Part shown: positions 1 to 10,128 of the stretch, piece after piece | Layout of the letters: every line of letters begins with the position of its first letter | Numbering within the stretch: the first letter of the stretch is position 1 | Origin: Luteimonas huabeiensis HB2 | Lineage (GTDB): Bacteria; Pseudomonadota; Gammaproteobacteria; Xanthomonadales; Xanthomonadaceae | NCBI RefSeq assembly: GCF_000559025.1 | Contig: NZ_JAAN01000026.1 | Coordinates: forward strand, 124,001 to 188,000 | Reading direction: 5' to 3' | Length of the DNA stretch: 64,000 nt | Notes under the pieces: generated by a model | Database searches by the model: none | What the model saw: the letters and a program-made list of their open reading frames with translations, nothing else | Told to the model about the DNA's origin: nothing | Translations under genes and position numbers: made by a program

Positions 1-667
1 TGGGTGGAGCCGACGCCGTCGTTGATGTTGAGGCCGTTGGGCTCGATGCCGATGGCGTCCACCCGCGCGCCGAGCTCGCGCAGCACCAGCGGGCCGATCT
101 GGTAGGTCGCGCCGTTGGCGCAGTCCATGGCGATGCGCAGGCCCTGGAGGTCGAAGCCGCGCGGCAGCGAATTCTTGCAGGCCTCCAGGTAGCGGCCCAC
201 CGCGTCGCGCGTGCGCACCGCCCTGCCCAGCTTGTCGGAGGCGACGGTGCGGAACGGCGCGTCCAGCGCGGCCTCGATCGCCAGCTCGGTGGCGTCGTCG
301 AGCTTCTCGCCGTCGGCGGAGAAGAACTTGATGCCGTTGTCGTGGTGGGGGTTGTGCGAGGCGGAGATGACGATGCCGCCGTCGGCGCGCAGCGAGCGGG
401 TCAGGTGCGCCACCGCCGGGGTCGGCATCGGCCCCATCAGCTCCACGTCCACGCCGGCCGCGACCAGCCCGGCCTCCAGCGCGGCCTCGAACATGTAGTT
501 GGAGATGCGCGTGTCCTTGCCGATCACCACGAAGGGCTTGCGCCAGGCGGCCTCGCCGGCATGCAGGACGTGGCCGTAGGCGTTGCCCAGGCGCAGCACG
601 AAGTCGGCCGAGATCGGCCCTTCGCCGACGCGGCCGCGGATGCCGTCGGTGCCGAAGTAGCGCCGGC

Positions 668-671
<4 letters not shown>
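1..671 (-). CDS. glmM: Phosphoglucosamine mutase, N-terminal part (cut by window edge)
   Basis: This enzyme converts glucosamine-6-phosphate to glucosamine-1-phosphate in the cytoplasm, on the way to UDP-GlcNAc for peptidoglycan and LPS. Only the first 223 residues are present; the gene runs off the left edge (family length is about 445). It opens with the GlmM hallmark GTDGIRG (residues 7-13). The phospho-serine loop SASHNP follows, with the catalytic serine near residue 105, then DNGIKFF. These residues favour GlmM over a generic phosphomannomutase. The ATG at 671 overlaps the accD stop in an ATGA junction, so the two genes are probably translationally coupled. Linking accD to glmM joins fatty-acid and cell-wall precursor synthesis. 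Confidence 0.93.
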
Positions 672-1549
<878 letters not shown>

Positions 1550-1619
1550 ATCGTTCTCACTCTGTCGGCGGCGCGCGGCGCCGGCGGAAAGCCGAGCCGC
1601 GGCCAGGGGCAAGAGCGCA

Positions 1620-1625
1620 AGTCTA
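1620..1625 (-). promoter_or_regulatory. Putative -10 box for accD-glmM
   Basis: TAGACT on the minus strand in the sequence CCTGCTAGACTTG, about 70 bases before the accD start. The same CCTGCTAGA(C/G)T string occurs before fimV. No good -35 is seen. This is an inference from the TAnnnT pattern seen before many genes in this window. Confidence 0.4.
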
Positions 1626-1734
1626 GCAGGACGCCGGACCCGGCCGGTCGCCGGCGGCGGCCGCGCAAGCCACTGATTCGATTGAAGAAGGCCGCCCGGA
1701 ATGCGGCGACCGGCGGCGCCGGACGGCCGCGCCG

Positions 1735-2577
1735 TCAGTCGTAGCGCCGCTCGCGCAGCCATTTGGTGGCGATCCACTTCTCCCCGGCCAGCACCGGCGC
1801 GCCGCCGTGCAGGGTCCGCGTCATCGGGTGCGGCCGGTCGTAGCTGAAGAACACCGCGTTGCCGCGTACCGCGGCGACCTCGAAATGCGCATCGGGGAAC
1901 ACCGTCGCGCCGCCGCGCGCCGGGGTGTTGAGGTACATCACCAGCGACGCCACGCGCTGGCCGCCGCGCGCCAGCACGCGCTGGCTGCCGGGCTGCTGCG
2001 GGTCGAAGTAGTCGTAGTGCGGCTTGTACTCGGCGCCCGCGCCGTAGCGCAGCACCTGCAGGCCCTCGCCGTTCTCCAGCGGCCAGTCGAGCAGCCGCGC
2101 GATGCGCGCCTCCACGCGCGCGACCGTCTCGTCCTCGCCGCGGCGGAAGAACATGCCCTCGCTGCTGCGGTCCGGGTGCGGCCGGTCGCCGCCGGTGCGC
2201 ATGTCCACGGTGCGCGAACGCTGCAGACGCGCGCGGGCGCGCTCGATCAGCGCATCGCATTCGTCGCCGGAGAGCAGGCCGCCGAACACCACGACCTGCG
2301 GAAGGACCAGGTGCGCCAGGACCTGGACCTCGCGATCGCCGGCATCGATGGCGGCGGTGTCGTTCCAGGCCACCGGCGCCGGCACCCGCACCGGCGGCGG
2401 CACGCCGGCTTCGCGGGCGTGCCGGTCCAGATGGCGCCGGATCGCGGCCTCCACCGCGTCGATCGCGTCCTGCTCCGCCCAGCCCCGCTCGAGCAGCGGC
2501 GCGACCACGCGCTCGGGCGATTCCCCGGCGCGGATGCGCGCCAGGATCCAGTCGTCGATGTCCGCCGTGGTGGTCAT
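1735..2577 (-). CDS. 2-oxoglutarate/Fe(II) oxygenase, prolyl 4-hydroxylase family
   Basis: A cytoplasmic 280-residue protein of the prolyl 4-hydroxylase alpha-like (P4Hc) oxygenases. These use Fe(II), O2 and 2-oxoglutarate to hydroxylate a protein or small-molecule substrate, which cannot be named from sequence. The facial triad is visible: H187-x-D189 in PHYDYF, and distal H257. K267 in GEKWIATKW would bind the 2-oxoglutarate carboxylate. Residues 1-55 look like a helical ubiquitin-associated-like leader seen in related bacterial P4Hc proteins. The ATG at 2577 is chosen because a GAGG site lies directly upstream; a longer reading to 2652 adds only basic low-complexity sequence. It is divergent from the lipoprotein gene and may be part of the insertion separating accD from trpA. 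Confidence 0.85.
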   Translation of the reverse strand: MTTTADIDDWILARIRAGESPERVVAPLLERGWAEQDAIDAVEAAIRRHLDRHAREAGVPPPVRVPAPVAWNDTAAIDAGDREVQVLAHLVLPQVVVFGGLLSGDECDALIERARARLQRSRTVDMRTGGDRPHPDRSSEGMFFRRGEDETVARVEARIARLLDWPLENGEGLQVLRYGAGAEYKPHYDYFDPQQPGSQRVLARGGQRVASLVMYLNTPARGGATVFPDAHFEVAAVRGNAVFFSYDRPHPMTRTLHGGAPVLAGEKWIATKWLRERRYD

Positions 2578-2721
2578 TGCCTCGCCCGCTTCCGGCGCCG
2601 CGCCGCGACGCCGCCCGGCGCGCAGGGTAGCGCGTCGCGAAGGCGCCGGCACCGTCCGCCGGGTGGCGCGCGCCCGTCGACGGCGTCGCGCGATCGCAAG
2701 AATCCGGTCACATGCGCCCCC

Positions 2722-2727
2722 TATAAC
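2722..2727 (+). promoter_or_regulatory. Putative -10 box upstream of lipoprotein gene
   Basis: TATAAC, unusually AT-rich for this DNA, lies about 118 bases before the lipoprotein ATG at 2845 in the gap between divergent genes. I see no convincing -35 at 16-18 bases. It could drive the lipoprotein, receptor and perhaps the secretion operon. Confidence 0.3.
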
Positions 2728-2844
2728 GGCAGCCGAACTTCACTCCAGGGGCCAGCGAACTCCATGCCGGTGCGCCGACGCGCCCCGGCCTCGCTTGACC
2801 TGCGTGCGTCGACCCCCCCGAAACCTCGATCGGAGAGATCCCAG

Positions 2845-4311
2845 ATGGCTGCCAACAACTACCGGACCCTGCTGATGAGCTTCGGCGCGGTCCTCGCCCT
2901 CAGCGGCTGCGGCAACGGCGCCGACCGCGTCGCCAGCCCCGGCGAGGGCGCGTTCCCGCCGGCCCCGGCGCCGGCGCCGACGCCCGCCCCGGCCCCCTCG
3001 CCCACCCCGGCCCCGCCGCCGTCTGGCGGCCCGGCCGAGGGCTGCCCCAGCGGCTTCACCGACATCGGCACCGTCGCCGACGGCGGCCTGCGCGCCTGCC
3101 GCCTGCCGCAGCTGATCACCGGCAACCTCACCGTGCCCAGGCGCGACGGCACGGTCTACGCGATCTCCGGCAGCGTCAACGTCGGCCAGGACCAGGGCGG
3201 CGACGCCGGCAACCCGCACGCGGTGCCGCGCGGCGTGCTCACCGTCGAGCCGGGCGTGACCGTGTTCGCCTCGTCCGGCAACGACTACCTGATCGTCAAC
3301 CGCGGCTCCGAGATCCATGCCGAGGGCACCGCCGAGGCGCCGATCGTGTTCACCGCCCGCCAGGACATCGAGGGCGAGACCGGCCCCGACACCATCGGCC
3401 TGTGGGGCGGCCTGATCCTCGCCGGCCGAGCGCCGATCAACGCCTGCCCCGGCGAGACCCAGTCCGGCACCCCGCAGTGCCAGAGCCAGGTCGAGGGCAC
3501 CAACGCGTTCTACGGCGGCAACGCCCCCAGCGACAGCAGCGGCGTGATCCGTTACGTGCAGGTGAAGTACTCCGGCTTCGAGATCTCGCCCAACAACGAG
3601 CTGCAGGGCATCACCGCCGCCGGCGCCGGCAGCGGCACCACCCTGGAGTACTTCCAGATCCACAACAGCTCCGACGACGGCATCGAGATCTTCGGCGGCA
3701 CGCTCAACGCCCGCTACCTCGTGGTGACCGGCGCCGACGACGACTCCATCGATACCGACACCGGCTGGAACGGCGGCATCCAGTTCGGCATCGTGATCCA
3801 GCGCGCCGGCGGCGGCGACCGCATGAACGAGTGGAGCAGCATCAACCGCCAGCCCTACTCGCAGCCGAGGGTGGCCAACATCACCTACGTCGGCCGCCCC
3901 GGCGGCGGTGCGGCGATCCACCTCAACCAGGGCACCCAGGCCTCGTTCTACAACAGCGTGGTCACCCGCGCGGCCGGCGGCACCGGCTCCGGGGAGCGCT
4001 GCCTGGAGATCCGCGACGCGAATACCACCGGCACCTTCCACTCGGTGCACTTCTCCTGCCCGGTGGCGTTCGAGGACGCCCGCGCCCAGGAAGCCTTCGA
4101 GAGCGGGACCAACAACGTGGTCGGCACCTCGAGCCTGGTCAACGGCTTCGTCAACGGCCCGCAGGAGCGCGCGGTGCCGGCGTACCAGGGCCTGGAGGCC
4201 GCGCACCCGTTCTTCCGCCAGGTGGACTACATCGGCGGCGTGCGCGACGCCAGCGACACCTGGTGGCAGGGCTGGACCTGCGGTCTGACGCAAGACGCCC
4301 CGGCCTGCTGA
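2845..4311 (+). CDS. Beta-helix-like lipoprotein of the receptor/T2SS locus
   Basis: A 488-residue predicted lipoprotein. The signal peptide ends in lipobox LSGC with the lipidated cysteine at residue 22. A proline/alanine-rich linker (about residues 34-60) precedes a domain of about 425 residues rich in short Gly/Asn/Ser/Val strands. Repeated turn motifs such as SDDGIEIFGGTL and DDDSIDTDTGW suggest a right-handed parallel beta-helix. I see no catalytic signature and do not name a function. The ATG at 2845 has a GGAGAG ribosome site. It lies directly before a TonB-dependent receptor and then a type II secretion operon, separated from the receptor by a strong hairpin. I infer that it is either a secreted surface lipoprotein substrate or a receptor partner. 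Confidence 0.8.
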   Translation: MAANNYRTLLMSFGAVLALSGCGNGADRVASPGEGAFPPAPAPAPTPAPAPSPTPAPPPSGGPAEGCPSGFTDIGTVADGGLRACRLPQLITGNLTVPRRDGTVYAISGSVNVGQDQGGDAGNPHAVPRGVLTVEPGVTVFASSGNDYLIVNRGSEIHAEGTAEAPIVFTARQDIEGETGPDTIGLWGGLILAGRAPINACPGETQSGTPQCQSQVEGTNAFYGGNAPSDSSGVIRYVQVKYSGFEISPNNELQGITAAGAGSGTTLEYFQIHNSSDDGIEIFGGTLNARYLVVTGADDDSIDTDTGWNGGIQFGIVIQRAGGGDRMNEWSSINRQPYSQPRVANITYVGRPGGGAAIHLNQGTQASFYNSVVTRAAGGTGSGERCLEIRDANTTGTFHSVHFSCPVAFEDARAQEAFESGTNNVVGTSSLVNGFVNGPQERAVPAYQGLEAAHPFFRQVDYIGGVRDASDTWWQGWTCGLTQDAPAC

Positions 4312-4327
4312 CGGATCGACCGAAGCA

Positions 4328-4357
4328 CGGCGGGGCGGCGGCGACGCCGCCCCGCCG
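4328..4357 (+). terminator. Perfect 13-bp hairpin between lipoprotein and receptor genes
   Basis: CGGCGGGGCGGCG pairs perfectly with CGCCGCCCCGCCG around a GCGA (GNRA-type) tetraloop, 17 bases after the lipoprotein stop. There is no T-run, so it may attenuate rather than stop transcription, or protect the upstream mRNA end. Confidence 0.55.
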
Positions 4358-4402
4358 CGATGGCAACCCGGGACTCCTCCGTCCGCAGTCAAGGCCCTCC
4401 CC

Positions 4403-7030
4403 ATGAAGACGACCCCGACCCGAAACCGCCCGGTCCGGCGGCACCTGCCGTTGGCCATTTCCGCGCTGCTGGCGCCCTGCCCCGCGCTGGCCCAGGACGC
4501 CCCGCCGAGCCCGGCCGCGCAGACCGCGACCCAGCTCGATACGCTGGAGGTGCGCGGCCGCTACATCCCCGAGCCGATGCTGCAGACCTCGGAAGTGGCC
4601 TCGTTCATCACCCGCGAGGATTTCCGCCGCACCGGCGACGCCGACGCGGCCGCCGCGCTGACCCGCGTCACCGGCCTGAGCCTGGTGCGCGACAAGTTCG
4701 TCTACGTCCGCGGGCTCGGCGAACGCTATTCCTCGGCGCTGTTCAACGGTTCGCCGCTGCCCAGCCCGGAGCCGCTGCAGCGCGTGGTGCCGCTGGACCT
4801 GTTCCCGAGCGAGGTGCTCGAGGGGGTGACCGTGCAGAAGACCTATTCGGCGCGCTACCCCGGCGAGTTCGGCGGCGGCGTGATCGACCTGCAGTCGCTG
4901 ACGGTACCCGATGCGCCGTTCCTGAACCTGTCGGTCGGCACCGGCGGCAACAGCGTCACCACGTTCGAGAAGGGCCTGACCTACTTCGGCTCGGACGACG
5001 ACTTCTGGGGCTACGACGACGGCACCCGCAAGATGCCCAGCGAACTCTCCGACGCGATCGCCACCGGCCAGCGCGTGGACCTGGGCAACTTCTCCCGCGA
5101 GGACATCCGCCGCATCGGCCGCAGCATGCAGAGCGCCAACATCCGCGTGCTGCAGGAAAAGGACAGCATCGACCCCGACGTCAGCTTCGGCGGCAGCGCC
5201 GGCTACTCGCTGGACCTGGCCGACAGCGGCAGGCTCGGCTTCATCGCCGTGGCCGGCTTCGACAACGAATGGCGCACCCGCTTCGGCGTGCAGCAGGACC
5301 CGGTGTTCGTCGGCGAGACCGTGCAGTACAACGACCGCTACGACTTCCTCTCCACCTCCAACAACGCCAAGGTCAACGTCCTGCTCGGCGCCGGCTGGGA
5401 GAGCGAGCGGCACCGCATCGCGCTGACCACGCTGTACGTGCACGACACCATCAAGGAGGCGCGCAGCCGCTCCGGCATCGACAACCTGGCCGGCTTCGAG
5501 GTGCGCGACGACTACACCGAGTGGTTCGAGCGCGAGCTGCTCAACAACCAGATCAGCGGCGAGCACCGCTTCGGCGAGTACGACGACCTGAAGATCGAGT
5601 GGCGCGGCGCCATCGCGCGCGCCACCCGCGACGCGCCGTACGAGAGCGGCATCCGCTACGAGCTGGTGGACGGCTACTGGGCCCACGACGCCTCGCGCGT
5701 GCGCAACTACTTCCGCTTCAGCGACGTCGAGGACGAGGTGGCCAGCGGCGGCATCGACGTGACCTGGCGCCTGCCGGTGGAGCGCGACGTCACCCTGATG
5801 GGCGGCGTGGCCTATTCCGACAACGACCGCAACGCCGAGAACCGGGAATTCCGCTTCACCGCCAACGGATCGCTGCCGTTCTACAACCGCTACCAGCGCG
5901 TGGACTACCTGTTCTCGGACTACAACCTCAGCCAGGACCTGCTGCGCATCCAGGAGGTCACCGGCGGCTCGGGCGACGCCGCCTACGACGCCACGCTGAA
6001 GGTCAAGGCCGGCTACCTGCAGGCCGAGGCCGAGATCACCCCGTACGTGCGCGCCACCGTCGGCGTGCGCTACGAGGACGCGGTACAGGCCGTGCATACC
6101 TACGACATCTTCAGCGGCCAGCGCCAGGGCGGCGTCGATCCGCTGCGCAACAGCTACGTGCTGCCCGCGGCCACGCTGACCTGGAACTTCCGCGACGACC
6201 AGCAGATCCGCTTCGGCGCCTCGAAGACGATCGCCCGGCCGCAGTTCCGCGAGCTGTCGCCGCTGCAGTACCTCGATCCGGACAACGACCGCATCTTCTA
6301 CGGCAACCCCTACCTCGTCGACAGCGAGCTGCTCAACCTCGACGCCCGCTACGAGTGGTTCTTCGGCTCCGGCGAGTACTTCACCGCCGGCGTGTTCTAC
6401 AAGGACATCGACAAGCCGATCGAGAGCAACGTCAGCGACGCGCCCGGCGGCGGCATCCTGCAGAGCTTCCTCAACGCCCCCTCGGCCACGCTGTACGGCG
6501 CCGAGATCGAGGCGAAGAAGTACGTCGCGCTGCCGATCGAGGCCAACTGGTGGGGCGACAAGCGCCTGTACGTCGCCGCCAACTACACCTGGTCGAACTC
6601 CGAGGTGAACGTGGACGACGGCGACACCGTGCACCCCTACGGCTTCCAGACCCCCCAGCAAGCGCGCCTGTTCGTGCGCGACGGCAGCGTGCTGCAGGGC
6701 CAGTCCGACCACATCGCCAACCTCCAGTTCGGCATCGAGAGCGAAAGCACGCGCACCCAGGCCACCCTGATCGCCAACTACGTGGGCGAGCGCATCAGCG
6801 CGCGCGGCCGCCCCGGCCAGCCCGACTACGTGGAGAATCCCGGTGCGTCGCTCGACCTGGTGCTGCGCAAGGGCTTCGACCTCGGCGGCACCGAGATGAC
6901 GCTCGGCTTCAGCGCCCGCAACCTGCTGGAGGCGGACTACCGCGAATACCAGGACGGCATCGAGCGGGTCGACGTCTACCGCTACAACCCCGGCGTGTCC
7001 TACTCGCTGAGCCTGTCGGCCTCGTTCTGA
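4403..7030 (+). CDS. TonB-dependent outer-membrane receptor
   Basis: An 875-residue outer-membrane transporter powered by TonB/ExbBD. It has a signal peptide (to about ALAQ at residue 31) and a TonB-box-like TLEVRG near residue 46. The plug domain contains VRGLGERYSSALFNG and the PGEFGGGVIDLQ segment, and a beta barrel of about 700 residues ends in the typical terminal Phe (SLSLSASF). The cargo is not evident. Similar receptors in Caulobacter and Xanthomonas import plant- or polymer-derived ligands, but no carbohydrate genes are nearby. The ATG at 4403 has only a weak ribosome site; the signal peptide supports it. The receptor lies between a lipoprotein gene and gspC, suggesting the secretion system serves this uptake locus. 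Confidence 0.93.
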   Translation: MKTTPTRNRPVRRHLPLAISALLAPCPALAQDAPPSPAAQTATQLDTLEVRGRYIPEPMLQTSEVASFITREDFRRTGDADAAAALTRVTGLSLVRDKFVYVRGLGERYSSALFNGSPLPSPEPLQRVVPLDLFPSEVLEGVTVQKTYSARYPGEFGGGVIDLQSLTVPDAPFLNLSVGTGGNSVTTFEKGLTYFGSDDDFWGYDDGTRKMPSELSDAIATGQRVDLGNFSREDIRRIGRSMQSANIRVLQEKDSIDPDVSFGGSAGYSLDLADSGRLGFIAVAGFDNEWRTRFGVQQDPVFVGETVQYNDRYDFLSTSNNAKVNVLLGAGWESERHRIALTTLYVHDTIKEARSRSGIDNLAGFEVRDDYTEWFERELLNNQISGEHRFGEYDDLKIEWRGAIARATRDAPYESGIRYELVDGYWAHDASRVRNYFRFSDVEDEVASGGIDVTWRLPVERDVTLMGGVAYSDNDRNAENREFRFTANGSLPFYNRYQRVDYLFSDYNLSQDLLRIQEVTGGSGDAAYDATLKVKAGYLQAEAEITPYVRATVGVRYEDAVQAVHTYDIFSGQRQGGVDPLRNSYVLPAATLTWNFRDDQQIRFGASKTIARPQFRELSPLQYLDPDNDRIFYGNPYLVDSELLNLDARYEWFFGSGEYFTAGVFYKDIDKPIESNVSDAPGGGILQSFLNAPSATLYGAEIEAKKYVALPIEANWWGDKRLYVAANYTWSNSEVNVDDGDTVHPYGFQTPQQARLFVRDGSVLQGQSDHIANLQFGIESESTRTQATLIANYVGERISARGRPGQPDYVENPGASLDLVLRKGFDLGGTEMTLGFSARNLLEADYREYQDGIERVDVYRYNPGVSYSLSLSASF

Positions 7031-7043
7031 GCGCCCGAGCCGC

Positions 7044-7075
7044 GCGGCCCGTCCCCGGATGCGGGGGCGGGCCGC
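7044..7075 (+). terminator. Hairpin after receptor gene
   Basis: A 14-bp stem (GCGGCCCGTCCCCG with CGGGGGCGGGCCGC, one T-G pair) closes a GATG loop 13 bases after the receptor stop. It lacks a T-tract but is the strongest structure before gspC, so the secretion operon may have its own promoter. Confidence 0.5.
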
Positions 7076-7159
7076 CTGCGTTCGCGGGCATCGCGCCGCC
7101 CGCTCGCGCGCCGGCGGCCGAATGTGGCAGCCGCAGTCAAACCGTCACAAAAGATTCTC

Positions 7160-8011
7160 ATGCTGTTCGCACTCCAGGCCGCCCGTCGCGCCCCCGTGCC
7201 CAGAACGCCGCTCACGCCGTCGTCCATCCGCCTGCCGCGAGATCCGGCGATGCTGCGCACCGGCGTCGAACTCGCGCTGGTCGTGCTGCTCGCCGCGCAG
7301 GCGGCGCGGCTGATCTGGCTGCTGGCCGTGCCCTCCGGCCCGATCGGCGCCGCGGCCGCGGCCCCCGCGGCCGTGGATGCCGGCGCGCCCGCGCTGGCGC
7401 TGGCATCCGACCCCTTCCATCCCGGCGCCTACGCGCGCCCGGCGGCGCAGGCCGAGGTGTCCGGGTTGCGCCTGCACGGCCTGCGCGTCGCCGGCGCGCT
7501 GGGCGCTGCGATCCTCTCCGCCGGCGACGGGCCGCAGGCGGCGTTCCGGGTCGGCGACGAGGTCGCACCGGGCATCGTGCTGCAGGCGGTGGCCGCCGAT
7601 CATGCGCTGCTGCGCACGGCCGGCGGCGAGCGCCGGCTCGAGCTCGACGCCGCGCCGGCGCCGGCGAGCGCGCGTCCGGTCGCGCACCGGCCGGCGCCCG
7701 CCCCCACCGTCGCGCGCGCCGGCGCCGGCGCCGTGGATCCCGCCGCGCTTCTCGCCCAGGCCGGCCTGAGCGCACGGACCGAAGGCGGCCGGATCACCGG
7801 CTACGCGCTGATCCCGCGCGGCGACGGCGCGCTGCTGCGGCAGGCCGGGCTGGAACCGGGCGACGTGCTGCTGGCCGTCAACGGCAATCCGCTCACCCCC
7901 GAGCGCCTCGGCGAGCTGGAATCCGAACTCGCCCGCGGCGGCCAGGCCCGGCTCACCGTGGAACGCGACGGACGCGCGCGCACCCTCAGCCTGCGGACGA
8001 CATCGCCTTGA
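7160..8011 (+). CDS. gspC: Type II secretion inner-membrane protein GspC
   Basis: GspC links the inner-membrane platform to the secretin GspD and helps select substrates. The 283-residue product has a short cytoplasmic tail and one membrane segment (about residues 34-54). A periplasmic homology region follows, with sequence like DPFHPGAY and LRVAGALG, then a linker rich in Pro/Ala/Arg. A C-terminal PDZ domain spans about residues 200-283 (GYALIPRGDGALLRQAGLEPGDVLLAVNG). I take the ATG at 7160. An in-frame GTG at 7124 and an ATG at 7250 are alternatives, and none has a strong ribosome site. Its stop overlaps the gspD TTG. The C-before-D order matches the Xcs cluster type rather than the Xps type (E to N, then D). 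Confidence 0.87.
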   Translation: MLFALQAARRAPVPRTPLTPSSIRLPRDPAMLRTGVELALVVLLAAQAARLIWLLAVPSGPIGAAAAAPAAVDAGAPALALASDPFHPGAYARPAAQAEVSGLRLHGLRVAGALGAAILSAGDGPQAAFRVGDEVAPGIVLQAVAADHALLRTAGGERRLELDAAPAPASARPVAHRPAPAPTVARAGAGAVDPAALLAQAGLSARTEGGRITGYALIPRGDGALLRQAGLEPGDVLLAVNGNPLTPERLGELESELARGGQARLTVERDGRARTLSLRTTSP

Positions 8012-10128
8012 TCCCCAGACCCGTTCCGCTCGCGCTCGCCGCCGCGCTGGCGCTGGGCGCCGCCCCGCCGACGCTCGCGCAGGACCCGCCGGCCGCGTCC
8101 GCGGCGCCGGCGCTCGACGTCCGCAACGCCGACATCCGCGCCTTCATCCAGGACGTGGGACGCGCCACCGGCACCACCTTCCTGATCGACCCGGCGGTGC
8201 AGGGCACCATCACCCTGTCCAGCGAGGACGCGCTGACCGAGCCGGAACTGCTGGGCATCCTGGTCGCGACGCTGCGCGCCAACGGCCTGGTCGCGGTGCC
8301 CGCCGGCGATGGCGTGTACCGCGTGGTGCCGGACGAGCAGGCCGCGCGCCAGCCGGGCGCGCTGGCGGCCGGCGGCGCCGGCTTCGCCACCGAGGTGTTC
8401 CGGCTGCGCCACGTCGATGCCGCGGCCGCGGTGGAGACCGTGCAGCCCCTGGTCGGCCGCGGCGGCGTGGTCCTGGCCACGCCGCAGGGCAACGGCCTGC
8501 TGGTGGCCGACTACGCCGACAACCTGCGCCGCCTGCGCGGATTGATCGCGCAGATCGACCAGGATCGCGCCCGGGTCGAGGCGGTGAGCCTGCGCAACAG
8601 CTCCGCGCGCGAACTGGCCGCGGTGGTGGCGGGGCTGTACGGCCAGGGCGGCGGCGCGGCGCTGGCGGTGCTGCCGGTGGAGAGCAGCAACGCGGTCCTG
8701 CTGCGCGGCGATCCCGCGCTGGTGGAAACGGTGCGCCGGGTGATCGAGGACCTCGACCGTCGCGCCGAGAACAGCGGCGACGTGCGGGTGATCCGCCTGC
8801 AGCACGCCAACGCCGAGGAACTGCTGCCGGTGCTGCAGCAGGTGATCGGCCACCGCGGCGAGGGCGACGCCGACCCGCCGGCCGTGGCGGGCGCGGCGGC
8901 GGGCGCGGGCCGGCTGTCGATGCCGGCGCGCGACGGCGCCTCGATGTCCTCCCCCGGCCTGCCCGCGGCCGGCGCCGACGGTACCGCACCGCTGGCCGCC
9001 TCGGTGACGCTCGCGCCGGGGCGCCGCGCCACCATCGCCCGCTATCCCGGCGCCAACGCCATCATCATCAACGCCGACCCGGAGACCCAGCGCCTGCTGG
9101 TGGACGTGATCAACCAGCTCGACACCCGGCGCGAGCAGGTCCTGGTCGAGGCGCTGGTGGTGGAGATCTCCGACGAGGCCGCGCGCCGTCTCGGCGCGCA
9201 GTTGCTGATCGCCGGGCGCGACGGCCGCATCCCGTTCGGCTACACCAACTTCCCCGGCGGCGCGCCCGGCGCCGGCGCGCTCGCCGCGGCCGCGCAGCGC
9301 ATCCGCGACGGCGACACTTCCTCGTCCACGGTCAACCAGGCGCTGCGTTCGCTGCTCGACTTCAACGGCGGCCTCGGCGGCATCGCCGGCCAGACCGGCA
9401 GCGCGGTGTTCGGCCTCATCATCGACGCGGTCCGCAGCGACACCGCCTCCAACCTGCTGTCCACGCCGTCGATCCTGACCCTGGACAACGAGGAGGCGCG
9501 CATCCTCGTCGGCCAGGAGATCCCGATCACCACCGGCGAGGTGCTGGGCGATTCCAACAGCAATCCGTTCCGCACCATCCAGCGCCAGGACGTGGGCATC
9601 CAGCTGGTGGTGCGCCCGCAGATCAACGCCGGCGGCGGCATCACCCTCGCCCTGCGCCAGGAGGTCTCCGCCGTGGCCGGCCCGGTCAGCGAGGACTCCA
9701 GCGAACTGCTGGTCACCAAGCGCGAGATCGAGACCCGGGTGCTGGCCGACGACGGCGCGATCGTGGTGCTCGGCGGCCTGCTCGACCAGGCCGACCGCAA
9801 CACCGTGAACAAGATCCCGGTGCTGGGCGACATCCCCGGCCTGGGCGCGCTGTTCCGCTCCACCTCGCGCGCGCGCAACAAGACCAACCTGATGGTGTTC
9901 CTGCGCCCGACCATCGTGCGCGACGCCGCGCAGGCGCAGGCGGTCACCGCGCCGCGCTACGACTACATGCGCGCCCAGCAGCTGGGCAGCGGCGGTACCG
10001 ACGGCAGCGGCCGCGCCCTGCTCGATGCGCTGATCCAGGACTATTTCGGCACCGTCGCGCCGGTGGTGCCCCCGCCCGCGCTGCCACGCCCCGCAGCGCC
10101 GCCGGCGCCGGCCGGCCCCAGCCCGTGA
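8008..10128 (+). CDS. gspD: Type II secretion secretin GspD
   Basis: GspD forms the outer-membrane pore. The 706-residue product has a signal peptide ending near APPTLAQ and an N0 domain (about residues 30-105). N1-N3 modules follow, carrying PxxNGLLVADY and SSNAVLLRGDP repeats. A secretin domain contains SNLLSTPSILTLDNEEARILVGQEIP and the terminal PVLGDIPGLGALF...NLMVFLRPTI signature. An Ala/Gly/Ser-rich insertion of about 60 residues sits in N3. A proline-rich tail of about 20 residues closes the protein, and I see no clear pilotin-binding S-domain. Translation starts at a TTG (8008) overlapping the gspC stop (TTGA); no nearby ATG gives a signal peptide. The stop overlaps the gspE GTG. Confidence 0.95.
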   Translation: MIPRPVPLALAAALALGAAPPTLAQDPPAASAAPALDVRNADIRAFIQDVGRATGTTFLIDPAVQGTITLSSEDALTEPELLGILVATLRANGLVAVPAGDGVYRVVPDEQAARQPGALAAGGAGFATEVFRLRHVDAAAAVETVQPLVGRGGVVLATPQGNGLLVADYADNLRRLRGLIAQIDQDRARVEAVSLRNSSARELAAVVAGLYGQGGGAALAVLPVESSNAVLLRGDPALVETVRRVIEDLDRRAENSGDVRVIRLQHANAEELLPVLQQVIGHRGEGDADPPAVAGAAAGAGRLSMPARDGASMSSPGLPAAGADGTAPLAASVTLAPGRRATIARYPGANAIIINADPETQRLLVDVINQLDTRREQVLVEALVVEISDEAARRLGAQLLIAGRDGRIPFGYTNFPGGAPGAGALAAAAQRIRDGDTSSSTVNQALRSLLDFNGGLGGIAGQTGSAVFGLIIDAVRSDTASNLLSTPSILTLDNEEARILVGQEIPITTGEVLGDSNSNPFRTIQRQDVGIQLVVRPQINAGGGITLALRQEVSAVAGPVSEDSSELLVTKREIETRVLADDGAIVVLGGLLDQADRNTVNKIPVLGDIPGLGALFRSTSRARNKTNLMVFLRPTIVRDAAQAQAVTAPRYDYMRAQQLGSGGTDGSGRALLDALIQDYFGTVAPVVPPPALPRPAAPPAPAGPSP

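Noticed and set aside
4151-6712. An 853-codon minus-strand open frame opposite the TonB-dependent receptor
   Set aside because: The composition is Val/Ala/Gly/His-rich, typical of antisense shadows. The receptor on the plus strand is unambiguous.
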